Of a DNA stretch of 64,000 nucleotides, positions 1 to 7,278 are shown piece after piece. Every line of letters begins with the position of its first letter. The stretch's first letter is position 1. Under the pieces are notes generated by a model. That model searched no databases and was not told where the DNA came from. It worked only from the letters and a program-made list of their open reading frames with translations. The position numbers were made by a program, and so were the translations under genes. The stretch comes from Anaerococcus murdochii (lineage in GTDB: Bacteria; Bacillota; Clostridia; Tissierellales; Peptoniphilaceae). The stretch is taken from the NCBI RefSeq assembly GCF_019957155.1, contig NZ_JAIPME010000002.1, positions 2,079,001 through 2,143,000 of the forward strand. Direction: 5' to 3'.

Positions 1-216
1 TTCTTCATCTGTTAGTTCTTCTGCATTTTCTATAAGGCTTTCTAAGATTGCTCCTCTTGTTATTAGCCTATGGGTTCTTTCTTTTCTTCTTTTTTCTATG
101 TCTTGTTTTAATATCTTCTTTTCTTGATTTTTTAGTTGCCTTAATCTTTCCTCTGTATCATCAATTTTATCTTTTATTTCTTTTGATTCTTGTCTTAGTT
201 GCTCTAACTTTTTCAT
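1..216 (-). CDS. DUF3847-like mobile-element protein (partial)
   Basis: Start is an ATG at 216 preceded by AAGGAG; the frame is open to the left edge, so only the first 72 codons are visible. The product is highly charged and probably a coiled coil (MKKLEQLRQESKEIKDKI...), followed by a basic segment around RKERTHRLITRGAILE. This pattern matches my memory of the DUF3847 family, small proteins found beside relaxase genes on Gram-positive conjugative and mobilizable elements. The function is not known. Its presence suggests the left flank is itself part of a mobile element that extends outside the window. Confidence 0.7.
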   Translation of the reverse strand, partial: MKKLEQLRQESKEIKDKIDDTEERLRQLKNQEKKILKQDIEKRRKERTHRLITRGAILESLIENAEELTDEE

Positions 217-237
217 ATATAACTCCTTTCTTGTATT

Positions 238-272
238 AAAAAAAGACGATAGATTTTTTACTTTCTATCGCC
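238..272 (-). terminator. Rho-independent terminator, repeat copy 1
   Basis: On the minus strand GGCGATAGA and TCTATCGTC pair around a short AT loop, followed by seven T. It lies just downstream of the ABC permease that ends at 312. It differs at two positions from two further copies at 2777-2810 and 4977-5011. Confidence 0.8.
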
Positions 273-311
273 TTTAATTCTATTATTTACTTTTTCATTA
301 TGACACTTATT

Positions 312-1067
312 TCATACTTCAAATTTTGAAAAGCAATAGTTTCCTAATAGTGTGGAAACTATTATAATCAAAACACAAGGAAGAAACATTTCTGTCAAAA
401 TATTTATATTATCAATCGGAGCAATGGCATTTATTTTCATTAGAGTAAATTTCCCAAATGCTTCTATATTTATATTTATTTTATTAAATATATTTATTAA
501 CATACTTATAATATCTTTTTCTAAGAATATAAAGGCTAATGATCCTAAAATTCCTGCTATATGATTTTTTAAACTCATTGAAAGAAATACCACAATGCTA
601 GTTAAAGCCATATATACTATTACTCCCCTCCTTATGATAAAAATAAATTTGCTAAAATCTATAGATTTACCAAGGATTACAGAAACAAAATATGAACTTA
701 GTGTATACATTAAAAATATTGTTATTGCTAACATAAGGGCAAAAATGTATCTACTAATATATATTTCTGTCCTTTTTCTTCCTGAACATATATAATGTTG
801 CCAAGTATTAAATTGATATTCTCCAGCTATAAATAAAGCTATAGCAAAAGTTACTAAAAAACCTAATCCCTTTGTATAATCTAATCCATTTAAAAGCACT
901 TCTGACAGATCTTTATAAGTTGTAAGATTTCCAAATACAGAAATTCCTATTTTATTTCCGTTTGCTACAAAAAATGTAAATATACCCGAAAATAATATAG
1001 TTATAATAAATACAACTTGTATGTGAAAACTTTTTAAAGCTCTCAATATATCTCTTTTAATTAACAT
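312..1067 (-). CDS. ABC-2 type exporter permease
   Basis: A 251-residue membrane protein with about six hydrophobic segments, typical of ABC-2 permeases of antimicrobial-peptide immunity exporters. I place the start at the ATG at 1067, which has GGAGGAAAG seven bases upstream. A longer reading begins at 1109 inside the ATPase gene and has no such site. The start overlaps the end of the ATPase gene (stop at 1057) by 11 bases, so the two are translationally coupled. It presumably forms the membrane channel for the ATPase at 1057-1761; the substrate cannot be read from sequence. It is the last gene of the sigma/anti-sigma operon and is followed by the terminator at 238-272. Confidence 0.85.
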   Translation of the reverse strand: MLIKRDILRALKSFHIQVVFIITILFSGIFTFFVANGNKIGISVFGNLTTYKDLSEVLLNGLDYTKGLGFLVTFAIALFIAGEYQFNTWQHYICSGRKRTEIYISRYIFALMLAITIFLMYTLSSYFVSVILGKSIDFSKFIFIIRRGVIVYMALTSIVVFLSMSLKNHIAGILGSLAFIFLEKDIISMLINIFNKININIEAFGKFTLMKINAIAPIDNINILTEMFLPCVLIIIVSTLLGNYCFSKFEV

Positions 1068-1761
1068 AAGTCTTTCCTCCAGCCAAAATATCACAATAAA
1101 TTTCCTCAAGACTTCCCTTTTCTAGTTTCTCTTTACTTACATTTATTATTTTTGCTTGGTGTAAAATAGCGAAACTATCACATATTTTTTCTAATTGCTC
1201 AGTATTGTGGCTTGTTATAATAATTGTTTTGCCAAGTTCTTTTGATTCTTTTATTTTTTCTTTTAATATAACAGTTGATTCAATGTCTAGCCCATTAAAT
1301 GGTTCATCTAGTATCACTATATTAGAATTAGTTATAAAGCTAAGAGCCAATTTTAGTTTTTGAAGCATTCCTAGTGAAAGTTCATTAGCCTTCTTTCTTA
1401 ACATTGATTCTAAGGTAAAGTCCTTGATTATTTTTTCAATCTCTTTTTCTCTTTCATCTTTATTTTTATAATAAAGCATAGAATAAATACTAAGGTTATC
1501 TTTTACGCTAAGGTTCATATAACAAGATGGATTACTAATAAGTGCTGCTATATTTTCATTGTCATCTGAGATTTTAACTTTTTGATCATACATCTTTAAA
1601 GGAATAAGCTTAGTAATTATTTTTAACAAAGTAGTTTTTCCGGCTCCGTTTTTTCCAAGTAAGCCATATACTTTGCCCTTTTCAAGGCTAAAAGATACAT
1701 TATCTAAGACAAAATTATTCATGTATTTTTTTGTAATATTATTTACCGTAATACTATTCAT
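1057..1761 (-). CDS. ABC transporter ATP-binding protein
   Basis: 234 residues counted from the ATG at 1761 (AGAGGTG upstream). It has a single nucleotide-binding domain with Walker A GLLGKNGAGKTT near residue 35, an ABC signature-like stretch LSLGMLQKLKL, Walker B IVILDEPFNGLD, and an H-loop IITSHN. It most resembles the lantibiotic-immunity/bacitracin-type exporters. It lies between a 31-codon membrane peptide gene and the permease, all in the operon that starts with the ECF sigma gene, so its expression probably responds to the signal sensed by the anti-sigma factor. Confidence 0.88.
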   Translation of the reverse strand: MNSITVNNITKKYMNNFVLDNVSFSLEKGKVYGLLGKNGAGKTTLLKIITKLIPLKMYDQKVKISDDNENIAALISNPSCYMNLSVKDNLSIYSMLYYKNKDEREKEIEKIIKDFTLESMLRKKANELSLGMLQKLKLALSFITNSNIVILDEPFNGLDIESTVILKEKIKESKELGKTIIITSHNTEQLEKICDSFAILHQAKIINVSKEKLEKGSLEEIYCDILAGGKTYVN

Positions 1762-1774
1762 AAGAACACCTCTT

Positions 1775-1870
1775 TTACATTGCTTTAATTGCAAGAAAAC
1801 TAGAACATAATATAATTATTAGACACAAAGCTAATAATAAAAAATTTTTAATGTTACTTTTATTTTTCAT
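1775..1870 (-). CDS. 31-residue single-span membrane peptide
   Basis: A small open frame of 31 residues starts at ATG 1870 with GGAAG upstream and stops 14 bases before the ABC ATPase gene. The peptide has a basic head (MKNKSNIKN), about 19 hydrophobic residues (FLLLALCLIIILCSSFLAI) and a short tail. It sits exactly between the anti-sigma and ABC genes with operon-like spacing, which argues that it is real. I do not recognise a family. It could be an accessory subunit of the exporter or of the anti-sigma factor, or a cut-down membrane protein. Confidence 0.6.
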   Translation of the reverse strand: MKNKSNIKNFLLLALCLIIILCSSFLAIKAM

Positions 1871-1874
1871 AAGA

Positions 1875-2204
1875 TTACTTCCAAACAATTTTTATACCAA
1901 CAAAAATATAAACAATTAAAAGTACTGCACCTACTATTAACAATGTAGATATAACCCCTTTAAACATAGATTTCTTTAATTTTTTATGCCATTCTTTAGA
2001 TAGGTTTCTAATAGGATCAGCCTCCGTTAAATTTAGCTCTATGTTTTCCATGGGAAGATTTTCTTTTTTCATTTGCTTTAGAGTTTCACTGCATTTGCTA
2101 CATTCTGATAAATGTTCATCTACTATTCTTCTACTTTCTTCACTACATACATCATCTATATATAGGGGAAGAAGATCTTCAATAATTTTACAAGAAATTT
2201 TCAT
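1875..2204 (-). CDS. anti-sigma factor, zinc-finger HC2 type
   Basis: 109 residues. The N-terminal half has the putative zinc-binding anti-sigma pattern: C5, D/E-rich helix, then H-x3-C-x2-C (HLSECSKC, residues 27-34). A transmembrane helix near residues 85-105 (STLLIVGAVLLIVYIFVGI) anchors it with the zinc finger in the cytoplasm. Almost nothing lies outside the membrane, so the signal is probably sensed within the membrane or through a partner. It overlaps the sigma gene by 17 bases, the usual arrangement for a cognate pair. Confidence 0.85.
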   Translation of the reverse strand: MKISCKIIEDLLPLYIDDVCSEESRRIVDEHLSECSKCSETLKQMKKENLPMENIELNLTEADPIRNLSKEWHKKLKKSMFKGVISTLLIVGAVLLIVYIFVGIKIVWK

Positions 2205-2682
2205 TATATTCCTCCATCAACTTATTTTTTGCCCTATAAAATACTACTCTCGCCCATCCATCGGATTTGCCAAATAATTCTCCAATTTGTTTAAAAGATA
2301 ATCCTGCAAAAATTCTCAAAGAAAAAACTTCCTTGTATGGTTCTTCTAACTTGTGTAAGAGAATATGAATTTTCATCACGTCCTCTTTCTCCTCAAATCT
2401 TAAAACAAAATCTAAATCAGATGTCATGTATTCAGAGTATTCATTTATAGATACTTTTTTCTTTTCTTTTTTATAAAAATCAGATAATGCATTTTTTGCA
2501 ATTTGACATAACCAAGTGTATAATTTGCAATCACCATTAAATGTTTCAATTTTTTCAAGAGCTTTAAAAAAAGTTTCTTGTGTGATTTCTTCAGCTATAT
2601 ATTCATCATGACTAATTGTCAAAACATATAAATATACTTTAGAAAAATATTCTTTATATATTATTTCGTAATCATAGTCTAT
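2188..2682 (-). CDS. ECF-type RNA polymerase sigma factor
   Basis: The sigma region 2 sequence (AEEITQETFFKAL ... CKLYTWLCQIAKN) and region 4 (EPYKEVFSLRIFAGLSFKQIGELFGKSDGWARVVFYRAKNKL, in parts) identify an ECF sigma factor that directs transcription of its own operon. The first standard start codon is a TTG at 2622, but homologous residues (YEIIYKEYFSKVYLYVL) continue upstream in the same frame to 2682. There an ATA codon lies nine bases behind AAAGGG. No ATG, GTG or TTG exists in frame before the stop at about 2706. So either ATA is used or one base has been lost near GGGTGTGAT. With the extension the protein is 164 residues, normal for the family. Confidence 0.82.
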   Translation of the reverse strand: MDYDYEIIYKEYFSKVYLYVLTISHDEYIAEEITQETFFKALEKIETFNGDCKLYTWLCQIAKNALSDFYKKEKKKVSINEYSEYMTSDLDFVLRFEEKEDVMKIHILLHKLEEPYKEVFSLRIFAGLSFKQIGELFGKSDGWARVVFYRAKNKLMEEYNENFL

Positions 2683-2715
2683 AAAATCACACCCTTTCTT
2701 GTTTTCTAATAGTTA

Positions 2716-2741
2716 GACGATCAAAAAATCAAAACGTTACA
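2716..2741 (-). promoter_or_regulatory. ECF-type autoregulatory promoter
   Basis: The minus strand carries TGTAAC, 16 bases, then CGTC(TAA), 34 bases ahead of the inferred sigma start. TGTAAC/TGAAAC-N16-CGTC is the known layout of ECF-dependent promoters, so the sigma factor very likely transcribes its own operon. Confidence 0.7.
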
Positions 2742-2776
2742 AATTTCTTGTTAATATTTTTACCCGCATTTCATAT

Positions 2777-2810
2777 AAAAAAGACGATAGAGTTTTTAAT
2801 TTCTATCGCC
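2777..2810 (-). terminator. Rho-independent terminator, repeat copy 2
   Basis: Minus-strand hairpin GGCGATAGA/TCTATCGTC followed by six T, downstream of the permease ending at 2972. The 28-base stem-loop is identical to copy 3 at 4984-5011. Between it and the permease (2811-2971) I see no other feature. Confidence 0.8.
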
Positions 2811-2971
2811 TAAAATATCCACTTTTTAATATTTTCTAATTCAATAAGTTTTTATATCCTTACCACAAGACCATATTTTAGTTTCAGCAACTCTGAATCT
2901 TAATATAATCACTCATTACATTTATTAAGTCTATCTTTAACATATAATATATGATATATCCATCATTCATC

Positions 2972-3616
2972 CTAAACATCTAATTTCAAATTTTCCATTT
3001 TCTTTGAGTTCAATGCAAAAGACATTGAAAATATTACCAAGTATATTATAAAAAGTACAATATTCCCATCTGACTTAGAAAATCCAAGCCTATTTAATGC
3101 AAATATTTCTATTGATACTAGCACTATAGACCCAATCAATCCTAAAACCATCCATAAATCACCTTTCTCTAAATCAATAAAGTACATGGCTAAGTAGAAG
3201 ATTGATACTAATTGTAATATAAGACCTAATAGAACATTTAACAAAGATATTAAGTCTGAATATCCATAATCAAAATAATGCTTACCAAGATAAATTGATA
3301 TATAATTCAAAATAATCAACATCAATATAGAGAAGAGAATAATAACTACTTGACTTACATATTTTGATAGTATTATATTTTTACTTTTTATTGGTAGCAT
3401 GAATTCATATTTATATAATTTTAAATCATAATCTTTTCTTTGAGATAAAAGAAGCAACAAACTGTTAGCGAAAATTACTACTGCAAAATACGCAAAAACA
3501 ACCATTTGTATGTCAGCAAATAAATTTATTAGAATCCATACTAAAATTAAAAATGCATTCATTATAAAAATATTTTTAATATTTTTGTAATATATTTCCA
3601 ACAATAAACCTTTCAT
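2972..3616 (-). CDS. ABC-2 family exporter permease
   Basis: 214 residues with about six membrane spans and few charged loops. It matches the short ABC-2 permeases that accompany YtrA-type regulators. The ATPase gene ends 3 bases upstream, so the two form an operon with the GntR gene. It should form the membrane part of an exporter of unknown substrate, often a cell-envelope-active peptide in this family. The terminator at 2777-2810 ends the operon. Confidence 0.8.
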   Translation of the reverse strand: MKGLLLEIYYKNIKNIFIMNAFLILVWILINLFADIQMVVFAYFAVVIFANSLLLLLSQRKDYDLKLYKYEFMLPIKSKNIILSKYVSQVVIILFSILMLIILNYISIYLGKHYFDYGYSDLISLLNVLLGLILQLVSIFYLAMYFIDLEKGDLWMVLGLIGSIVLVSIEIFALNRLGFSKSDGNIVLFIIYLVIFSMSFALNSKKMENLKLDV

Positions 3617-3619
3617 ATA

Positions 3620-4498
3620 TTAGTCCTCCTTCCCTGTTAATATTAATAACATTTCATCAAAATTTGGTTTATTCACAACAAATTCTTTATACTTATTCTT
3701 TATCTTAGATATATCTTTTACTAAAATATCTACCCTTCCAAATTCCTTTCTATATGAAATGATGTCGGTTTTTTCCACCTTTTCTAGTTCTGTATCAGTA
3801 CAACGAAGTATCCCATAATTATATAATAATTCATCCTTTTCTTCACTCAACACAACTTTACCATTATCAATAAAAACTATATAGTCAGCTATTTTTTCCA
3901 AATCTGTTGTAATATGTGATGATATATACACGGAGTTTTCTGGGTTTTCTATAAATTCCAACAATATACCCAGTATTTCATCTCTACTTACTGGGTCTAA
4001 CCCTGAAGTAATTTCATCTAATATGAGAAGTTTTGTTTCATGAGACAATGCTATAGCCAACGATAACTTTTTTTTCATTCCAAATGAAAATTGCTTAGTT
4101 TTCTTATCTATTGGCAAATTAAATCGATTCAAATAATTTTTAAAAATATCTTCTTCCCAATTACTATAATTAAATTTCATTACCTCATTTATCTCATTAG
4201 GTGTTAATAATAATGAATAGTTTGGGTCATCTAAAACAACTCCTATGTATTTTTTAATATCTATTTGATTACAATATTCAGTACCAAATATCTCTACTTT
4301 TCCCTCATCTTTTTGAAACATTCCAAGTATACAAGAAATAGTAGTACTTTTCCCCGCTCCATTTCTTCCTATATTTCCTACAATAGATCCATAAGGTACT
4401 TCAATATTTATATTTTTCAAAGAAAAATCATTTGTTTTATTCTTTTTATTTAATCCAGATACCCTTAATGCTAATTCATTTTCATACGAATCCATCAT
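3620..4498 (-). CDS. ABC transporter ATP-binding protein (GntR-linked)
   Basis: 292 residues. Walker A GNIGRNGAGKST lies near residue 42, the signature FSFGMKKKLSLA near 138, Walker B LLILDEITSGLD near 160 and the H-loop YISSH near 192. A C-terminal extension of about 80 residues follows, as in YtrB/bacitracin-type ATPases. Its ATG at 4498 overlaps the stop of the GntR gene (ATGA), indicating translational coupling. The partner is the permease at 2972-3616. Confidence 0.87.
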   Translation of the reverse strand: MMDSYENELALRVSGLNKKNKTNDFSLKNINIEVPYGSIVGNIGRNGAGKSTTISCILGMFQKDEGKVEIFGTEYCNQIDIKKYIGVVLDDPNYSLLLTPNEINEVMKFNYSNWEEDIFKNYLNRFNLPIDKKTKQFSFGMKKKLSLAIALSHETKLLILDEITSGLDPVSRDEILGILLEFIENPENSVYISSHITTDLEKIADYIVFIDNGKVVLSEEKDELLYNYGILRCTDTELEKVEKTDIISYRKEFGRVDILVKDISKIKNKYKEFVVNKPNFDEMLLILTGKED

Positions 4499-4872
4499 TG
4501 CCCCTCCTCATATATCTTTTTTATTAAATCGATTAAGTCATCTATTGAAATAGAACTTGATTGTATGCTCTTGACAATTTTCTTAGCTAAATCTTCCACT
4601 TCTTTATATGTTTCTATTTTTTGTAATTCAATATTTCTTGCTGATATAAAACTGCCTTTGCCATGAATAGTTTCAATAAATCCATCTTTTTGTAAATTTT
4701 CATAAGCTTTTTGAACTGTAATTACAGCTACCTTAAGATTTCTAGCCAATACTCTCATAGATGGTATAGAATCTCCAGTTTTCAAATCTTCACTCATAAT
4801 TTGTTTTTTTATCTGATTTTCGATTTGTTCATAAATCGGTTCGCTAGAATCGGTATTTATAATAATATTTAT
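4495..4872 (-). CDS. GntR family (YtrA-like) transcriptional regulator
   Basis: 125 residues from an inferred ATA start at 4872. The winged-helix domain (EPIYEQIENQIKKQI ... GDSIPSMRVLARNLKVAVITVQKAYENLQ, in parts, through KDGFIETIHGKGSFI) is followed by a short helical tail, as in YtrA. The first standard start is an ATG at 4797, but that would delete the conserved PIYEQI helix. Reading upstream in frame gives IINIIINTDSSEPIYEQI, and an ATA six bases behind AGGAGG is where family members start. It probably represses its own operon by binding the repeat at 4892-4911. Confidence 0.85.
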   Translation of the reverse strand: MNIIINTDSSEPIYEQIENQIKKQIMSEDLKTGDSIPSMRVLARNLKVAVITVQKAYENLQKDGFIETIHGKGSFISARNIELQKIETYKEVEDLAKKIVKSIQSSSISIDDLIDLIKKIYEEGQ

Positions 4873-4891
4873 AATGCACCTCCTGCTCCAG

Positions 4892-4911
4892 AAGTGTACT
4901 TATGTGTACTT
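4892..4911 (-). promoter_or_regulatory. putative GntR operator (GTGTACTT direct repeat)
   Basis: AAGTGTACTTATGTGTACTT contains two copies of GTGTACTT spaced by two bases. It lies just after the -10 box and before the ribosome binding site of the GntR gene, where a repressor would block transcription start. Binding is inferred. Confidence 0.6.
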
Positions 4912-4920
4912 GTCGATTTA

Positions 4921-4949
4921 ATAATACCACCAACAAAAAGTTTTTTCAA
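4921..4949 (-). promoter_or_regulatory. sigma-A type promoter of the GntR-ABC operon
   Basis: On the minus strand TTGAAA (4944-4949), a 17-base spacer and TATTAT (4921-4926), with TGG just ahead of the -10 as an extended element. Confidence 0.65.
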
Positions 4950-4976
4950 CCCCCTTAATTTCCTAATTTTTAATAT

Positions 4977-5011
4977 AAAAAAAGACGATAGAGTTTTTAA
5001 TTTCTATCGCC
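4977..5011 (-). terminator. Rho-independent terminator, repeat copy 3
   Basis: The same GGCGATAGA/TCTATCGTC hairpin and T tract as copies 1 and 2, downstream of the SAP/DUF6434 gene that ends at 5061. Confidence 0.8.
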
Positions 5012-5060
5012 TAACATCTATCTGTATTAATTTTTTTTCATTCAAAAAAATAGTTTCTGT

Positions 5061-5678
5061 TTACTTGTGATAGTCTTCTATTTTATCCTCATATTTTTTT
5101 ATAAGTTCTCGTGAATAAACTTTTTTGTTTTTTGAATCTCTGACTTCTTTCCAAAGAATTGCAGCTACTTGTATTTTATTAGAGTAGTTACAACTATTTT
5201 CGTCTGCACAAAAATCCTTTAAAAATTGATTCCATTGACAAACCGAATTATCATACTTAGCATAATCTGATTTTCCATAATAAACTTTGAGCATATCTTG
5301 AATTGTAAAACTCAAATCATTTTGTCTTTTCACTTTTCTCCAAGCCGTTGCCATATCTGCAGTAAATTTGAAAGGCAAAACACCTGTTACAACAGAAAAA
5401 TATTTTCTGAATTTTGAATTAAAGGAAAATCCACACTCAAGTAAAGGCATATCTAAAGTAATATAATCAACTTGTTTCTTTATGTTTTTTATTGATGACT
5501 TTTTAATCATATCACCCTTAAAGTACTGCTGAATAATATAAGTGAGTTCTTGTTTTGTACCTCTATATTCTAATCCTAATAACTTGCATATCTGTGAAAG
5601 TTCTTCACGATACCAATAGTATTTATTAAACTCATCAAACGATGTGATTTTATCAAATTTAGGTCTACCTTCTATCAT
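5061..5678 (-). CDS. SAP-like and DUF6434 domain protein
   Basis: 205 residues. Residues about 10-60 (FDEFNKYYWYREELSQICKLLG, in parts, and GTKQELTYIIQQYF) look like a SAP-type helix-extended-loop-helix nucleic-acid-binding motif. The C-terminal part (about 95-170, with W-hydrophobic repeats such as CQWNQFLKDFC and AAILWKEVRD) matches my recollection of DUF6434. The function is unknown; SAP motifs suggest DNA binding. It is a single-gene cassette between terminator copy 3 and the SRPBCC pseudogene. The ATG at 5678 is preceded by a weak GAAAGGAT. Confidence 0.7.
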   Translation of the reverse strand: MIEGRPKFDKITSFDEFNKYYWYREELSQICKLLGLEYRGTKQELTYIIQQYFKGDMIKKSSIKNIKKQVDYITLDMPLLECGFSFNSKFRKYFSVVTGVLPFKFTADMATAWRKVKRQNDLSFTIQDMLKVYYGKSDYAKYDNSVCQWNQFLKDFCADENSCNYSNKIQVAAILWKEVRDSKNKKVYSRELIKKYEDKIEDYHK

Positions 5679-5745
5679 TGTTTTATCCTTTCGAAAAGAT
5701 CTAAATATATGAATAGGCTACTCCAATTTATCTATTTCATTATTT

Positions 5746-6168
5746 TCATAACACTTGAACATGACTTGCTTCTTCACAATTAAGTGATTCCTTCAAATCT
5801 TTAAAATACAGTTTTTGTTGGTTTCTTAAATATAGTCCTACAAAAGGTTTAAATGTAAATTTTTTAGAAATAATATTTTCTGTAAAATCTAATGTTGTTT
5901 TATCTCAATTCGAATAAAATTTTCCTATCCAAGTTCCTTTTATATTTGCGTTTTCAATTTCAAAAGACCAGCATTGATGTTTCATACATTCTATAACTTT
6001 AAAATTTGTTTCTATCCCATCTTTTGTAATCTCTACAAAATTCTTATCATCAATAATTTTGATATCTTTGATATCACTCCTCCAACCAAAATCACGAAGG
6101 TCAGTAACTTTATCCCATACTTTTTCTATCGGGCAATTTAATGTAACTTTGATATTTGCAACTGCCAT
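5746..6168 (-). pseudogene. SRPBCC-domain protein interrupted by an in-frame TGA
   Basis: The first 87 codons (MAVANIKVTLNCPIEKVWDKV, in part) read as an SRPBCC/polyketide-cyclase-like ligand-binding protein, with a good AGGAGG site ahead of ATG 6168. A TGA at 5905-5907 stops the frame after GKFYSN. The same frame then continues without interruption (DKTTLDFTENI ... LKESLNCEEASHVQVL) to a TGA at 5746. Together this is 140 codons plus the stop, the normal SRPBCC length. A single nonsense mutation therefore explains the gene. The truncated product lacks the long C-terminal helix of the fold. Confidence 0.8.
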
Positions 6169-6205
6169 AAAATCCTCCTAAGTAAACTTATTTATACTTT
6201 TCTAT

Positions 6206-6724
6206 CTATAGAACTAATTTCTTCCATTTCCTAATCTTAGTCCTAAATGTTCCAAATGGTGCTACTGTGTTTACATGGATAAATTTATAAACTTCCCAAG
6301 TAGCAGTTTTGGTTGCTTCATCTGCCCATTTTCTCATATGTGGTTTAAATAATTCTTCATCTGTTAATTCATCTATCAAAAGATAAATATCTTCTATATT
6401 TTTTGTGAGTTTTTCTTTTAGTTCTTTTAACGATTTATTAGCATAGGTATCTGTAAACCATTGATATAATTCTCCAAGTTGATTCCACTTGAATTTATCT
6501 GATGGTGTTTTAACATCTATACCTTTTTTCTCATCTTCTTCCCATTTTAATACTAAAGTAGTCCAGCCCACTTGATAGGCAAGATTTTCTGCTGGTGTCC
6601 TATCAACTTCTTCTAGTCTTTTATCTTTTAGTTCTTCTGGTATATTATCAAACTCTGAAATATATTTTTCAAAAGTTTTCTTTATCTCATTTTTTAATTC
6701 TTCCTTACTTTCATAAGACCTCAT
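6206..6724 (-). CDS. ClbS/DfsB family four-helix bundle protein
   Basis: 172 residues, all helical. Features such as RTPAENLAYQVGWTTLVLKWEEDE and the C-terminal KWADEATKTATWEVYKFIHVN (in parts), with FGTFRTKIRKWKK at the end, match the ClbS/DfsB (DUF1706) family. Characterised members hydrolyse or sequester genotoxins such as colibactin; most homologues have no known substrate. It is a single gene with GGAGG ahead of ATG 6724, next to the SRPBCC pseudogene, and may be a small-molecule resistance gene. Confidence 0.8.
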   Translation of the reverse strand: MRSYESKEELKNEIKKTFEKYISEFDNIPEELKDKRLEEVDRTPAENLAYQVGWTTLVLKWEEDEKKGIDVKTPSDKFKWNQLGELYQWFTDTYANKSLKELKEKLTKNIEDIYLLIDELTDEELFKPHMRKWADEATKTATWEVYKFIHVNTVAPFGTFRTKIRKWKKLVL

Positions 6725-6879
6725 ATGCCTACCTCCATGGTTTATATATAGATATTATCCTACCATTCTTTATATTGAGCCTATTTTCTAATTGATACCT
6801 TGCAAGAAAGGAATAATAGCTGTTCCTATACCAAGTAGGAATGTAATAAATGCAGAAAGTCATATGCTGCCATTCTTTT
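6725..6879 (-). other. spacer with a short membrane-protein remnant
   Basis: Minus-strand codons around 6787-6860 read SAFITFLLGIGTAIIPFLQG before a stop. This hydrophobic stretch has no start codon and looks like the tail of a lost membrane protein. The rest probably holds the promoter of the ClbS-like gene. Confidence 0.3.
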
Positions 6880-7278
6880 CTATTCAATCATTTTGAAGTG
6901 TCTCAAGGCATCCATAATGGCTTCTTCTTTTTCAGGTGTACACTGTGGAATAATTTGTTTCTCCTTTTTAGACTTGTTGTAATGTTCTCGTAATTCTATT
7001 CCACATTTCCTTTTTATCTGTGCAATATATAATGTTGGAACTTTTAATTGAAATTTATTCCAAACATATTCTTTGATTTGAGCATATGTTGCCTTACTTT
7101 CAGCACTTGTCAAATCAAGCTCATCCAGCTCAATTTCAATATTTATATGCTTATCGACATCAAGTTTGGACAAAAGTGCTACCGTCTCGACATGCGTTGT
7201 CTTTTGCTTGGGAACATAATTTTTTATCCTCGTCATTCTTGTAGGAGCACAATTTATTAATGTCATTGTCTTTGGCAT
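6880..7278 (-). CDS. RlmD/RumA-type C-terminal tail left by integration
   Basis: 132 residues. From KTTHVETVALLSKL onward it equals the end of RumA-type 23S rRNA methyltransferases. It is followed by the conserved tail (DVDKHINIEIELDELDLTSA, in part, to PEKEEAIMDALRHFKMIE) that I know from clostridial rumA genes and from loose open frames beside serine recombinases. The N-terminal 26 residues come from the antisense-free overlap with the recombinase 3' end in another frame. No catalytic methyltransferase domain is present. I read it as the distal half of a rumA target displaced by element insertion; it may or may not be translated. It overlaps the recombinase gene by 119 bases. Confidence 0.7.
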   Translation of the reverse strand: MPKTMTLINCAPTRMTRIKNYVPKQKTTHVETVALLSKLDVDKHINIEIELDELDLTSAESKATYAQIKEYVWNKFQLKVPTLYIAQIKRKCGIELREHYNKSKKEKQIIPQCTPEKEEAIMDALRHFKMIE

